The position numbers and the translations under genes are program-made. From contig CABSNF010000004.1 in assembly GCA_902478995.1 (NCBI GenBank), positions 1 through 48,674 of the forward strand: 48,674 nt of DNA. The letters are read 5' to 3'. Within the stretch, counting starts at the first letter, position 1, and the number at the start of each line of letters is the position of its first letter. The notes beneath the pieces were generated by a model. The model made no database searches. It was not told where the DNA came from and was given only the letters and a program-made list of their open reading frames with translations. This document shows positions 31,842 through 40,572 of this stretch, one piece after another. The stretch is from an uncultured Collinsella sp. Lineage in GTDB: Bacteria; Actinomycetota; Coriobacteriia; Coriobacteriales; Coriobacteriaceae.

Positions 31842-33218
31842 CTACTCCTCCACGGCCTGCGTGCCGGCGGCACGGGCCAAATCATCGATTGCCAGAGGGT
31901 CGGCGCCCAGGGCGCGATGACGGCCATCGAGCGCGGGATCGCCCGCCTGCTCCACGGCCAGCGACTCGCCGGTACGCATATACCACGCGGCGCGACGACC
32001 CCAGACCAGCGCCTCGAGCAGGCTGTTTGAAGCAAGGCGGTTCTTGCCGTGAACGCCGTTGCAGGCCGTCTCGCCCGCGGCGTAGAGCTCGGGCATCGAG
32101 GTGCGGCCGTCCTTGTCGACCCACACGCCGCCCATAAAGTAGTGCTGCGTCGGCGTAACGGGAATGGGCTCATCCAGGATGTCGCGACCGTCCTCCAGGC
32201 AGCGCGCGCGGATGTTGGCGAAGTGCCCGGTCACCACGTCGCGCTCGACGGGGGCAAAGCTCAGCCACTCGTGCTCGGTGTCATCCTGCTTCATCTGCTC
32301 GCGGATGGCGGCGGCGACAACGTCGCGCGGCTGCAACTCGTCGGTAAAACGCTCGCCGGCGGCGTTGAGCAAAATCGCGCCCTCGCCGCGGCAGCTCTCG
32401 CTGATCAGGAACGTGCGACCCGGCTGCGGCGAGAACAGACCCGTGGGATGGATCTGCACGTAGTCCAGGTGCTCCATCTTAATGCCATGCTCCTGAGCGA
32501 TGTAGCAGGCGTCGCCCGTGAGCTGCGGGTAGTTAGTCGAGTGGTCGTAGACGCCGCCAATGCCGCCCGTCGCCCACAGCGTGTGGCGGGCATGGATCTT
32601 AAACGGCTTACCGGCATGCACGCCCTCAGCGGCATTTGCCAGCTCGTCGGCGGGGCGAACCGAGTTGTCCTCGTCCACGGCTACGGCGACGACGCCGGTG
32701 CACACCGTGGCGTCATCGCGCTCGGCGGTCAGGATGTCGGTCATGGCCACGTGCTCCAAAATCTGCACGTTGTCCAGCTTGCGAACGGCCTGGAGCAGCT
32801 TGGTCGTGATCTCCTTGCCCGTAATGTCGGCATGGAAGGCAATGCGCGGACGGCTGTGCGCGCCCTCGCGGGTAAAATTGAGGCTGCCGTCGGCCTTGCG
32901 CTCAAAATCCACGCCCATCGCTAGCAGGTCGTTGATGACCGAGCGGCTCGAGCGAATCATGATGTCGACGCTCTCGCGGCGGTTCTCGTAGTGGCCGGCG
33001 TGCATGGTGTCCTCAAAGAAGGCATCGTAGTCCGAGCCTTCGGGCAGCACGCAGATGCCGCCCTGCGCGAGCATCGAATCGCACTCATCGACCGCGCCCT
33101 TGGAGAGCATGATCACGCGCGTGCTCGTCGGCAGATTGAGGGCCGCGTACAGACCCGCCACGCCGCAGCCGGCAATGACGACGTCGCACTCCATATCGGG
33201 GTATTGCTTGGTTTCCAC
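31842..33218 (-). CDS. nadB: L-aspartate oxidase (short form, GTG start)
   Basis: 458 residues from GTG 33218 with GAGAGGA 5 bases upstream. An ATG 27 bases earlier lacks a ribosome site. The FAD site is VVIAGCGVAGLYAALNL. Further blocks are SMLAQGGICVLPEGSD, SRPRIAFHADITGKEI, YVQIHPTG and HYFMGGVWVDKDGRTS...GRRAA. It oxidises aspartate to iminoaspartate for NadA. It is shorter than typical NadB (about 490-540): the C-terminal helical domain is reduced to a short Ala/Asp-rich tail. A 55-base gap to nadA carries a small AGGGAC/GTCCCT hairpin. Confidence 0.94.
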   Translation of the reverse strand: METKQYPDMECDVVIAGCGVAGLYAALNLPTSTRVIMLSKGAVDECDSMLAQGGICVLPEGSDYDAFFEDTMHAGHYENRRESVDIMIRSSRSVINDLLAMGVDFERKADGSLNFTREGAHSRPRIAFHADITGKEITTKLLQAVRKLDNVQILEHVAMTDILTAERDDATVCTGVVAVAVDEDNSVRPADELANAAEGVHAGKPFKIHARHTLWATGGIGGVYDHSTNYPQLTGDACYIAQEHGIKMEHLDYVQIHPTGLFSPQPGRTFLISESCRGEGAILLNAAGERFTDELQPRDVVAAAIREQMKQDDTEHEWLSFAPVERDVVTGHFANIRARCLEDGRDILDEPIPVTPTQHYFMGGVWVDKDGRTSMPELYAAGETACNGVHGKNRLASNSLLEALVWGRRAAWYMRTGESLAVEQAGDPALDGRHRALGADPLAIDDLARAAGTQAVEE

Positions 33219-33273
33219 AGGAATCCTCTCCCTTGAATGTGACATAAGGGACCGTCCCTCATGCAACATTGTT

Positions 33274-34299
33274 CTAGCGTGCTGCGTACTCGAGCATACG
33301 GTCGAGCGTGAGCTTGGCCTGGTCTGCTGCCTCGTCCGAGACGCCGATCTGCACCTCGCCCTCGCCCGTCTCCAGGCAGCGCACGAGCTTTTCGAGCGTG
33401 ATGAGGTCCATGTTGACACAGGTGGGCTGCACCGCGGGGAAATAGAACTTCTTGCCGGTGCCCTGGCAGCGGCGCTCGAGCTCGTAGAGCACGCCGCGGA
33501 CCGTCACGATAATGAACTCGCTCGCGTCGGACTCCTCGGCATACTTGATGATGCCGGCGGTGGAGCCGATGTAGTCGGCCTCGGCCAGAACGTCGGCCTT
33601 GCACTCAGGATGCGCCAGCACGAGCGCGTCGGGGTGGGCCTCCGTCGCGTCGACGATCTGCTCGACGGTGATGATGTGATGGCGTGGGCAGTAGCCGTTG
33701 TTGAGGATGACGTGCTTTTGCGGCACCTGCTCGGCTACGAAGCGTCCCAGGTTTTGGTCGGGAATGAACAGGATATGCTGCTGCGGCAGCTCGGACACGA
33801 TCTTAACGGCGTTGGAACTGGTGACGCACACGTCGCTCCAGCTCTTGATCTCGACCGTGGAGTTGACGTAGCACACCACGGCCAGGTCGTCGCCGTACTC
33901 GGCGCGCGCCGCGTCAACCGTCTCGCGCTTGACCATGTGCGCCATGGGACAGTCTGCGCCCGGCTCGGGCAGCAGCACGGTCTTAGTGGGATTGAGCAGC
34001 TTGGCGCTCTCGCCCATAAACTCCACGCCGCACAACACGATGGTCTGCTGCGGCAGGCTCTTGGCGAGCTTTGCCAGGTAGAAGCTATCGCCGACGTAAT
34101 CGGCAACGGCTTGGACCTCGGGCGCCACGTAATAGTGCGCCAGGATCACCGCGTCACGTTGGGTTTTTAGTTGCTGAATGGCCTCGACGAGCTCTGCGGG
34201 CACCAGTGCCGCACGCTCCGTTGCCGTCGTTGCCGATGCCAAGCCGGCCGCGATATCGCGTGCAAGCTCCGACGCATCCATGTTCGCGCTCTGTGCCAT
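33274..34299 (-). CDS. nadA: Quinolinate synthase A
   Basis: 341 residues from ATG 34299 with GAGAGGGG upstream. Family blocks are AVILAHYYVAPEVQAVADYVGDS, VLCGVEFMGESAKLLNP, LPEPGADCPMAHMV and AHPECKADVLAEADYIGSTAGI. The three cluster cysteines can be assigned to LCGVEF, AHPEC and VQPTCVNM. It condenses iminoaspartate with DHAP to quinolinate using an oxygen-sensitive [4Fe-4S] cluster. First gene of the NAD operon. Confidence 0.96.
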   Translation of the reverse strand: MAQSANMDASELARDIAAGLASATTATERAALVPAELVEAIQQLKTQRDAVILAHYYVAPEVQAVADYVGDSFYLAKLAKSLPQQTIVLCGVEFMGESAKLLNPTKTVLLPEPGADCPMAHMVKRETVDAARAEYGDDLAVVCYVNSTVEIKSWSDVCVTSSNAVKIVSELPQQHILFIPDQNLGRFVAEQVPQKHVILNNGYCPRHHIITVEQIVDATEAHPDALVLAHPECKADVLAEADYIGSTAGIIKYAEESDASEFIIVTVRGVLYELERRCQGTGKKFYFPAVQPTCVNMDLITLEKLVRCLETGEGEVQIGVSDEAADQAKLTLDRMLEYAAR

Positions 34300-34334
34300 C
34301 AAGGCCCCTCTCTTTTGGCGAATCTTGGGGCTTT

Positions 34335-34363
34335 AGTATGACACCTAGGTTTACAGCTGACAA
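34335..34363 (-). promoter_or_regulatory. Promoter of nadABC-niaR
   Basis: On the minus strand -35 TTGTCA (34363-34358) and -10 CATACT (34340-34335) have exactly 17 bp spacing. The promoter lies inside the palindrome at 34341-34384. Confidence 0.65.
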
Positions 34364-34384
34364 GACATCTGTAAACCTAGGTGT
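34341..34384. promoter_or_regulatory. Palindromic operator, probable NiaR site
   Basis: ACACCTAGGTTTACAG (34341-34356) and CTGTAAACCTAGGTGT (34369-34384) are exact reverse complements around a 12-base centre. They overlap the -35 and spacer of the nad promoter, so binding would block transcription. Confidence 0.8.
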
Positions 34385-34591
34385 AAAGTTGAAATAAAGA
34401 TTCAATCATGTGGCAGGTCCATATTCGAACTGGCAAGCTGAGGATAGCTGAGCTCTCGATGGCGCAGGAGGCATCTTTCGCCACCGCAATACCGCTTGGC
34501 GCGAGTTGCACGCCGTGGGGCGCAAACGGTCCGCACCCCCGCAAGCGGCGCGTACCCGATGTGGCAAAATCGAACTACTTAAGGGGGCCGA

Positions 34592-35314
34592 ATGCTCAAG
34601 ATTATTGCCTGCGACGATGATGTCGCTTTTCTAGATAGACTGCACCGGATGATCGACCGTTGGTCGACCGAGACGGGCACGGCGGTCGATGTTGCGCTCG
34701 TCACACGCGGCGAGGACCTGCTGGCCCGCCATGCCGCATCGCGCGCCGACATCATTCTGCTCGACATGATCATGCCGCTCGTCAACGGCATGGACACCGC
34801 ACGCGAACTGCGCCAGGCCGACACCGCCGTGCGCCTGGTGTTCCTCACCTCGTCGCCCGAGTTCGCGCTGGAATCCTACGAGGTCCGCGCCTTCGACTAT
34901 CTGCTCAAGCCCGTGACTTACGAACGCCTGGCGCAGTTACTCGACGAGCTTTCGAGCATGCGCCCGGCGGCAACCGACGAGCTCGTGATCAAAACTTCCT
35001 TTGGCTACCACGCCCTGCGCCTGTCCGACATCGAATATGCCGAGGCGCGCAACAAGCACGTGGTCTTCCACCTGCGCGACGGACGCGATATCGAGGCACT
35101 CGAGTCGTTCCGCAGCGTCGAGGACCGCTTGGAGCAAAACGCAGTCTTCTTTAAATGCCACCGCAGCTACCAGGTCAACCTGCGCAATATCGATCACTTT
35201 GACCGCACGGACATCGTCATGCGCTCGGGCGCGTGCATCCCGCTTTCGCGCAGTTGCAAGCAGGGATTCCAAGACGCCTACTTTGCGGTGCGCTTTGAGG
35301 GTGGGAGACACTGA
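34592..35314 (+). CDS. LytTR-family response regulator
   Basis: 240 residues with AAGGGGG before the ATG. The receiver domain has acidic pocket DDD (8-10), phospho-acceptor D58 in IILLDMIMP, and the K in YLLKPVTYERL. The LytTR DNA-binding domain (about 130-235) contains EYAEARNKHVVFHLRDG and FFKCHRSYQVNLRNID. AgrA/LytR-type regulators bind promoter repeats after phosphorylation. The stop overlaps the start of the sensor kinase gene (TGATG). Confidence 0.95.
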   Translation: MLKIIACDDDVAFLDRLHRMIDRWSTETGTAVDVALVTRGEDLLARHAASRADIILLDMIMPLVNGMDTARELRQADTAVRLVFLTSSPEFALESYEVRAFDYLLKPVTYERLAQLLDELSSMRPAATDELVIKTSFGYHALRLSDIEYAEARNKHVVFHLRDGRDIEALESFRSVEDRLEQNAVFFKCHRSYQVNLRNIDHFDRTDIVMRSGACIPLSRSCKQGFQDAYFAVRFEGGRH

Positions 35315-36591
35315 TGGTCTCCTCGGTCGAAATGGTCCTTTGGGCAATCCACCACGCCACGACGCTGCTCTTTGGCGTCTTTGCCTCGGCGGCGCTGTGC
35401 GGTGTCGAGATCAACCGGCGTCATGCGCTTGAACTGGTGTTGGTCGGCATCGTGACCGGCGCTGCCTTTTCGATCGCCAATGTCGTTGGCGGCGAACTAT
35501 TTGCCCGACAGGTTTATCCACTTGCCGTGCACCTGCCGCTTATCGTCTACCTGTGTGCGCGCTACCGCCTGAGCCCGCTGCTTGCCGCGCTCGGCATTAC
35601 GAGTGCTTATCTGAGCTGCCAGTTCAGCAATTGGATGGGCATCGCCGCCTTTGCCGCAACCGATTCGCAGATCGCGTACTATCTGGCGCGCATCGCGACC
35701 ACACTCGCCGTCTTTGCCGTCCTGTTGCATTGGGCCGGCGACATCGGTCCACGCTTGGCGATTAAAAGCACCACCGAGCTGGGCATCCTTTTAATCCTGC
35801 CGCTCGTCTATTACGTCTTTGACTATGCCACCAACGTCTACACCACGCTGTTCCACTCGGGCTCGGTGGTAACGGTTGAGTTTTTGGCATTTGCGCTCTG
35901 TGCCTTCTATCTTATGTTTCTTGCCGTTTACCTGCGCGAATACGAAGAAAAGGAAACCGCCGAGCGAGAGCGCTGGATGCTCGAAACCCGCGACAGCGCC
36001 GCCATCAAAGAGCTCGAGGCTTGGCGTCAATCTGGGCGCGAGCTGTCGATTCTTCGCCACGATATGCGCCACTTCCTACGCGGCCTGGCCGCTTTAATTG
36101 AGGAGGGCCACACCGACGAGGCGCTCGATCGCATCGACGAACTCTGCGAAGCCGGCGACCGCACCGCCGTACGCCGCTTCTGCGCCAACGAGACCGTAAA
36201 CATCGCGCTTTCGTCATTTAACTCGGAAATCAATAGAAACGGCATTACCGCCAACCTGCGCGCCGCCGTACCCGAAACCATCCACGTAGGTGACGCCGAC
36301 CTGTTTAGCGTGCTCTCAAATGCCTTGGAAAACGCTATCACCGCCGCAAGCGCCGCACCCCAAGGAAAGCGATTCGTCGACTTTGACATGCGATTAGAGG
36401 ACGGCCAGCTGCTGCTGTTAGTTTCCAACACGTTTGACCGCGCGCCGCGCATGGTCGACGGCATGCCCGTAGCCGGGCACACCGGACACGGCTTTGGAAC
36501 CAAGAGCATTAAGCTTGCCGTCGAACGCATGAATGGTAACTGCCAGTTCCGCATTAACGGCGATCGGTTTGAGCTGCGCGCTGTGATGTAG
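35314..36591 (+). CDS. GHKL sensor histidine kinase (AgrC/LytS-like)
   Basis: 425 residues. About six membrane helices occupy the first 205 residues. The cytoplasmic part has an H-box ILRHDMRHF with H249, an N-box NALENAI and a G-box GHGFGTKSI. It phosphorylates the LytTR regulator with which it overlaps. No autoinducer-peptide gene is adjacent, so the signal is unknown. Confidence 0.94.
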   Translation: MVSSVEMVLWAIHHATTLLFGVFASAALCGVEINRRHALELVLVGIVTGAAFSIANVVGGELFARQVYPLAVHLPLIVYLCARYRLSPLLAALGITSAYLSCQFSNWMGIAAFAATDSQIAYYLARIATTLAVFAVLLHWAGDIGPRLAIKSTTELGILLILPLVYYVFDYATNVYTTLFHSGSVVTVEFLAFALCAFYLMFLAVYLREYEEKETAERERWMLETRDSAAIKELEAWRQSGRELSILRHDMRHFLRGLAALIEEGHTDEALDRIDELCEAGDRTAVRRFCANETVNIALSSFNSEINRNGITANLRAAVPETIHVGDADLFSVLSNALENAITAASAAPQGKRFVDFDMRLEDGQLLLLVSNTFDRAPRMVDGMPVAGHTGHGFGTKSIKLAVERMNGNCQFRINGDRFELRAVM

Positions 36592-36609
36592 GGGCTGCCG
36601 CCAGCCTCG

Positions 36610-37185
36610 CTACAGCGGAGCGGCTGCCGGGGTCAGCTGCTTGATGTATGCCCACATGCGCTGCTTGGCGGCTTTGTCAGTGAGTGCCGCCTCAAAGCCG
36701 TCGAGCGCGAGCACGCGGCGGCCCTGCACATGGGCGACCAAGCCGGGCTTGAGCATAGCGGTATCGAAGTCGTCGATTGCCACAAGCATGTCGGCATAGG
36801 TCTCGCGCATGGTATCGGCCGCGCGATCGTCCAGCAGCAAGACCGCCTCGGGGTCCAAGGCCTCGAGCGCCTCGCGGAACAGCTCGCACGGTAGGCCCTC
36901 GCCTGTCGCGACCGCTCCGTCACCCACGCCGGCGACGCTTGCCAGCACGCAAAAATCCTCGGGCGCGTAGCCGATGGCCCCAAGCGCCTTGCGCAACGCC
37001 GCGCCATCCGGGCCGGCGGCAAGCTCGCCACCCGAACGCTCGGCCTCGTCCAAATCGCCTTTGACCAGCACGATCGGCGAGCACGCGTTGCCCGCGATAC
37101 GCACGCCACGGCCCGCGAGCGATGCGAGCTCCTGCTCGGTCGCCTGGGCGATGGCTTCTTTTTTCTGGCTTTGTGACGTGGGCAT
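36610..37185 (-). CDS. Hypothetical protein, possibly a catalytically dead uracil-DNA-glycosylase relative
   Basis: 191 residues from ATG 37185 with GGAG 5 bases upstream. The segment IVLVKGDLDEAERSG...AAGPDGAALRKALGAIGYAPEDFCVLASV runs parallel to family-4 UDG (IVLV-GEAPG-E.D..G.PF.G.AG..L...L...G.......TNV). LEALDPEAVLLLDDRAADTM parallels its L.P..I..LG..AA block. The catalytic GEAPG is replaced by KGDLD and no cluster cysteines are visible. If related it is not an active glycosylase. Lone gene between the kinase and thioredoxin. Family confidence is low. Confidence 0.55.
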   Translation of the reverse strand: MPTSQSQKKEAIAQATEQELASLAGRGVRIAGNACSPIVLVKGDLDEAERSGGELAAGPDGAALRKALGAIGYAPEDFCVLASVAGVGDGAVATGEGLPCELFREALEALDPEAVLLLDDRAADTMRETYADMLVAIDDFDTAMLKPGLVAHVQGRRVLALDGFEAALTDKAAKQRMWAYIKQLTPAAAPL

Positions 37186-37321
37186 GCGCTCTCCAATCGT
37201 TTGCGTGCCCACCATTATATAAAAGAGCCGCCCACGAGTGGTTGCTTTGCGGGCAGCTGGGTATAAGCACGGTCGTACTGAGTTTTACGCGGCCAAGCCG
37301 CGTCGCATTATGGAGGTCACC

Positions 37322-37642
37322 ATGGCTGACATTAATCAGATTACCCCCGAGAACTTCGATTCCATCGTTAACGACAACCTGCCCGTGCTGGTCGATTTTT
37401 GGGCACCGTGGTGCGGGCCCTGTCGATCCCTCTCGCCCATCGTTGACGAGGTTGCCGATGAGCTGGCGGGCAAGCTCGCCGTTGCCAAGTGCAACGTCGA
37501 CGACAACCAGGACCTGGCCATGAAGTATGGCGTCATGAGTATCCCCACGCTGATTGTGTTTAAGAACGGCGAGGAGATTGACCGCTCGGTTGGCGCTCTG
37601 CCCAAGGCGAGGCTGCAGGCGCTGCTGGAGAAGCATCTGTAA
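37322..37642 (+). CDS. trxA: Thioredoxin
   Basis: 106 residues from ATG 37322 with TGGAGG upstream. The active site WCGPC is in VDFWAPWCGPCRSL, with the cis-Pro in SIPTLIVFKNGE. A general disulfide reductant of the cytoplasm. Single gene with its own terminator. Confidence 0.97.
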   Translation: MADINQITPENFDSIVNDNLPVLVDFWAPWCGPCRSLSPIVDEVADELAGKLAVAKCNVDDNQDLAMKYGVMSIPTLIVFKNGEEIDRSVGALPKARLQALLEKHL

Positions 37643-37764
37643 TACGCTTGTTACATGTTGCCGTCTGCCTGCCGTCCATGAGCGCTTTTGCACCGCTCGC
37701 CGGACTTCTGGATGCACCGAGTGCAACCACGGATAGTATGGTAGTCACAAACAGCCCCCAGTGA

Positions 37765-37801
37765 ACGGGTGCGGGTCACACAGACTCGCACCCGTTTTCT
37801 T
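37765..37801 (+). terminator. Terminator downstream of trxA
   Basis: ACGGGTGCG / CGCACCCGT followed by TTTTCTTCATTT. Confidence 0.85.
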
Positions 37802-37830
37802 CATTTACCTAGTCTTTGCCACAAGTTTTG

Positions 37831-38862
37831 TTATGGATTTAAAAACTCAGATCCGATAGCACGTTCGTAAGACTGGATCGTTTCGGCATTTGCCCTCTCG
37901 ATATCATTAAGCGGTGATGTCATCGCATCAAATTCCTCAGGCGAGTATATGCCTTCATACCAATCCTTATTGTCGAAATACTCTTGAATCTTCTCATTCT
38001 TGAACTTGCGACCATGGCGTGCATATATTTCATTTCTTGCCAAGCAAAGCTCCCATGTGCTCATACCCATTTCTTCAATCTCCGCCTCGGTATAACGCCG
38101 TGAGTCGCTTTCAGAAAGTAAGTAACCGTCTACCGTCGAACTCTTCGCATCACAGTAATAGGAAAAGCTATCCATAACCTTATGTGATTGATCATCAATA
38201 TATGACACGACAACCGTACGGCTATCACCCGAATCGCTACCGAGCGTCGACCGATATGCGAGCTTGCAAACTCCGTCCGAACCAACTACAACACTCCGGG
38301 GGTTAGTCGAAGCCTGCTCACCGTTCGTACCCGCTTCTTTCAGGGACCAATTCTCCGGCTTCGACAACGCCTCTGTCGAAGAGCCGGTCACCTTGACATT
38401 CACCACCATCTCTGGAAACCCGGCGGAGTTGTTTGATACCACTATTAATTCAGTTGCGTCCTCATCGTCGGCCTCGTCCTTTTCATCTGAGTTTTCCGAC
38501 TCAAACTCATCGACGTCCGATTTATACATCGTATGCTGATAGGTTTGAGTGATTTCTGGTGATGAGTGCCCACTCCCGAATCGATTCCAAACATAAAAGC
38601 CGCCAACAATGATGACGGCCACCAGGCCAATTATCACGATTTTATTTGAATCGAATCCGCCAATTAACCCAATTACTCTTTTACCTAGTTCGTTGCCAGA
38701 ATCCTCCGCCGCCGCCTTCCCCTTCGCATTATCCTTGACATCGAATGGCATCCGCTCATTCTCTGTGGTCGACCGACCCACGCCAGAAGATACTTTCGCA
38801 GCACAAAAGGGGCAGTAAACTGTCCCCTCTTCTATCTCTGCGTTACATTTGGGACACTTCAC
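37831..38862 (-). CDS. Zinc-ribbon, single-pass membrane protein with extracytoplasmic YARHG domain
   Basis: 343 residues from a GTG giving M-KCPKCNAEI, with AGGGG 5 bases upstream. The N-terminal zinc ribbon is CPKC...CPFC. A transmembrane helix follows (about 74-92, IVIIGLVAVIIVGGFYVW), then a very acidic stretch (SDEKDEADDED), a beta-rich region and a C-terminal YARHG domain (LARNEIYARHGRKF ... YFDNKDWYEG). YARHG domains are usually outside the membrane and of unknown binding role. Last gene of the Hsp70-FtsK operon, 23 bases after the amidase gene; clearly AT-richer than the chromosome core. Confidence 0.82.
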   Translation of the reverse strand: MKCPKCNAEIEEGTVYCPFCAAKVSSGVGRSTTENERMPFDVKDNAKGKAAAEDSGNELGKRVIGLIGGFDSNKIVIIGLVAVIIVGGFYVWNRFGSGHSSPEITQTYQHTMYKSDVDEFESENSDEKDEADDEDATELIVVSNNSAGFPEMVVNVKVTGSSTEALSKPENWSLKEAGTNGEQASTNPRSVVVGSDGVCKLAYRSTLGSDSGDSRTVVVSYIDDQSHKVMDSFSYYCDAKSSTVDGYLLSESDSRRYTEAEIEEMGMSTWELCLARNEIYARHGRKFKNEKIQEYFDNKDWYEGIYSPEEFDAMTSPLNDIERANAETIQSYERAIGSEFLNP

Positions 38863-38885
38863 TGTCTCCCCTTTCAAGCTGTCTT

Positions 38886-39719
38886 TTAGCCATCAACATG
38901 ACGCCGATATTCTTGATAGTTCGACAGATATGATGAGAATTCCGCCGATGTATCCGAATTTCCCGTCCGCCACGCCTTGTGGTCGATAATCTGGCTCTTG
39001 AACCCGTAGTACTCATCGATATACGCAATTAGACCGTCGACAGCGATAAGCTGCTCTTCGGGGTAATCGCCCGATCCTCCAACATGAACCATCTCAATCC
39101 CAACGGAATAAGAGTTCATGCCGTAATCGGGATAGCTTCCCCCTATCGGTAACGTTCCGACCTTGTCATCTCTCGAATCATCGATTGTTCCATACTGCTC
39201 GTTCTTCCCAGCATCGCCAAAACCGGCATGGTGCGCGATTTGATCGAGAGGCACGCATTGAACGATCGACCCATCTTTTCCAACAACAAAATGAGCCGCT
39301 ACCTTATTGCCGTTGGACTCCCACCAATCGATGACACTTTCAGGGGAAGAATCGCCCTCCGTATCGTGCAAAACGATGTACTTCTGAAACTCAGGACCCT
39401 TAGGCCCATGCGCCAAGTCGGCGTAGTACCGTTCTTGAATGCTTGGCTGAAATTCCGAGCTCCCATCGATGGACGAAGAGCGGGATTCGTCTTGCCCTAC
39501 AACCCCTGAAACCGCGTCAGCAACTCTCGCGTTGCAGATATCAAGCACATCTCCAACACCATCTGCACAAGCCGCCAGAACACAATTGCTTCCGCTGGAT
39601 TTCACGACCTTTCTCACGCCAATACGACCGACCAGAACAATTCCCAAGCCGAACAAGAAAACGGCAAGCGCGGAGACGAGCCCCCGCGCCACCCATAAAC
39701 GCCTAGAGCGTACTTGCAT
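38886..39719 (-). CDS. Membrane-anchored N-acetylmuramoyl-L-alanine amidase (Amidase_2 type)
   Basis: 277 residues if ATG 39719 is used. The ribosome site is poor and a GTG at about 39692 is an alternative. The N-terminal signal anchor is GLVSALAVFLFGLGIVLVGRIG. The catalytic domain shows YIVLHDTEGD, AAHFVVGKDGSIVQCVP, QIAHHAG, YSVGIEMVH and IIDHKAWRTGNSD. The zinc ligands expected in this family (His, His, and an Asp/Cys-type third ligand) can be placed at LHD and IDH. It cleaves the bond between muramic acid and the stem peptide, so it could open the wall for a secretion or assembly complex. Its start overlaps the preceding small-protein gene. Confidence 0.85.
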   Translation of the reverse strand: MQVRSRRLWVARGLVSALAVFLFGLGIVLVGRIGVRKVVKSSGSNCVLAACADGVGDVLDICNARVADAVSGVVGQDESRSSSIDGSSEFQPSIQERYYADLAHGPKGPEFQKYIVLHDTEGDSSPESVIDWWESNGNKVAAHFVVGKDGSIVQCVPLDQIAHHAGFGDAGKNEQYGTIDDSRDDKVGTLPIGGSYPDYGMNSYSVGIEMVHVGGSGDYPEEQLIAVDGLIAYIDEYYGFKSQIIDHKAWRTGNSDTSAEFSSYLSNYQEYRRHVDG

Positions 39720-39966
39720 ACGTGCTGACCACATCGCATGCCGTACTGATAAGGCCACCCGCCTCGAGCAGCTTTGCCGCTGCCGCTCCAAGCTGCCCAA
39801 CCGCCTCATTTTGAGCGGTCGAATTTGTTCCTTCCATTGCCGCGTTAAGCATGTCGTGCAGTGAATCGAGATCGTCCGCCACCGTGACGCACACACCTCG
39901 CTGCGTCTCCATCTTCGACACCAACGCGTTCAGCTCTGCAACGAGCTGGCCGATGTTCTGACTCAT
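39703..39966 (-). CDS. Small helical protein, WXG100/EsxA-like (tentative)
   Basis: 87 residues with AAAGGA before the ATG. Predicted almost entirely helical, in two amphipathic blocks (QLVAELNALVSKMETQRG and AVGQLGAAAAKLLEAGGLI) around a turn-like AAMEGTNST. Size, helical-hairpin layout and position behind an FtsK/SpoIIIE-type ATPase resemble type VII secretion substrates. A true WxG motif is absent, so the family call is tentative. No signal peptide or membrane segment. It is the natural candidate for the exported or structural subunit of the system. Confidence 0.6.
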   Translation of the reverse strand: MSQNIGQLVAELNALVSKMETQRGVCVTVADDLDSLHDMLNAAMEGTNSTAQNEAVGQLGAAAAKLLEAGGLISTACDVVSTYASTL

Positions 39967-39984
39967 TTCTGTTCCTTTCCGTTG

Positions 39985-40572
39985 TCACAACAACCCAAAT
40001 AGCGCATTCGCAATAAGCGAAATTACCCCAATACAGCACGCGCATAGAATCGCCGCCTGAGAAAGGCAGCCGCCTTTCGACTCCTCGGCTTTAACGGGAA
40101 GAGGATCCAGCATCGCCTTCTCTTCTTCCATCAGAAGACGCTTCCGGTCAAGAGCCGCCCGTCGAGCATCCAGTGCATTTGAAGATCGCTGACTCAACTC
40201 GTCCACAGACGTATCTTTTTCAATCATCTCGATATAGCAATCGATTTTCTTGATAAGCCCTGATAACGAAGAGGCAAGCTCGGCAGCGTCTTCATTCGAC
40301 GCAATCGGTCTTACCATGTTCGGAAGCGCAGCGCCGACGTCCTTCGCGTGACTCCCCGCAAGTCGTTTAGACAATTGCGAAAAAGCCTCCTGTGCTTGAT
40401 GCGCCAGGCGATCTATCTCCGCTTTCTTTTTGCCCGCCATGTTCCTCGCAGAAATCGACTCCCGATCACAACGATCGCACTCCTGCTTAACAAGCTGGGC
40501 GGTCGACGCCTCCGATTTCAGAAATCGTTCTGCTTCGGACAAATACCTTTCGTACAAATCATCCCTGCTCAT
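39985..40572 (-). CDS. Tail-anchored coiled-coil protein of the Hsp70-FtsK operon
   Basis: 195 residues from ATG 40572, which has a strong GGAGGAGGGG and lies 14 bases inside the end of the ATPase gene. Residues 1-165 are charged coiled coil, with ECDRCDRES near 30-40. A C-terminal hydrophobic helix (LSQAAILCACCIGVISLIANALFGLL) serves as the only membrane anchor. It probably tethers the ATPase to the membrane; this is inferred from topology and gene overlap. No known family recognised. Confidence 0.72.
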   Translation of the reverse strand: MSRDDLYERYLSEAERFLKSEASTAQLVKQECDRCDRESISARNMAGKKKAEIDRLAHQAQEAFSQLSKRLAGSHAKDVGAALPNMVRPIASNEDAAELASSLSGLIKKIDCYIEMIEKDTSVDELSQRSSNALDARRAALDRKRLLMEEEKAMLDPLPVKAEESKGGCLSQAAILCACCIGVISLIANALFGLL

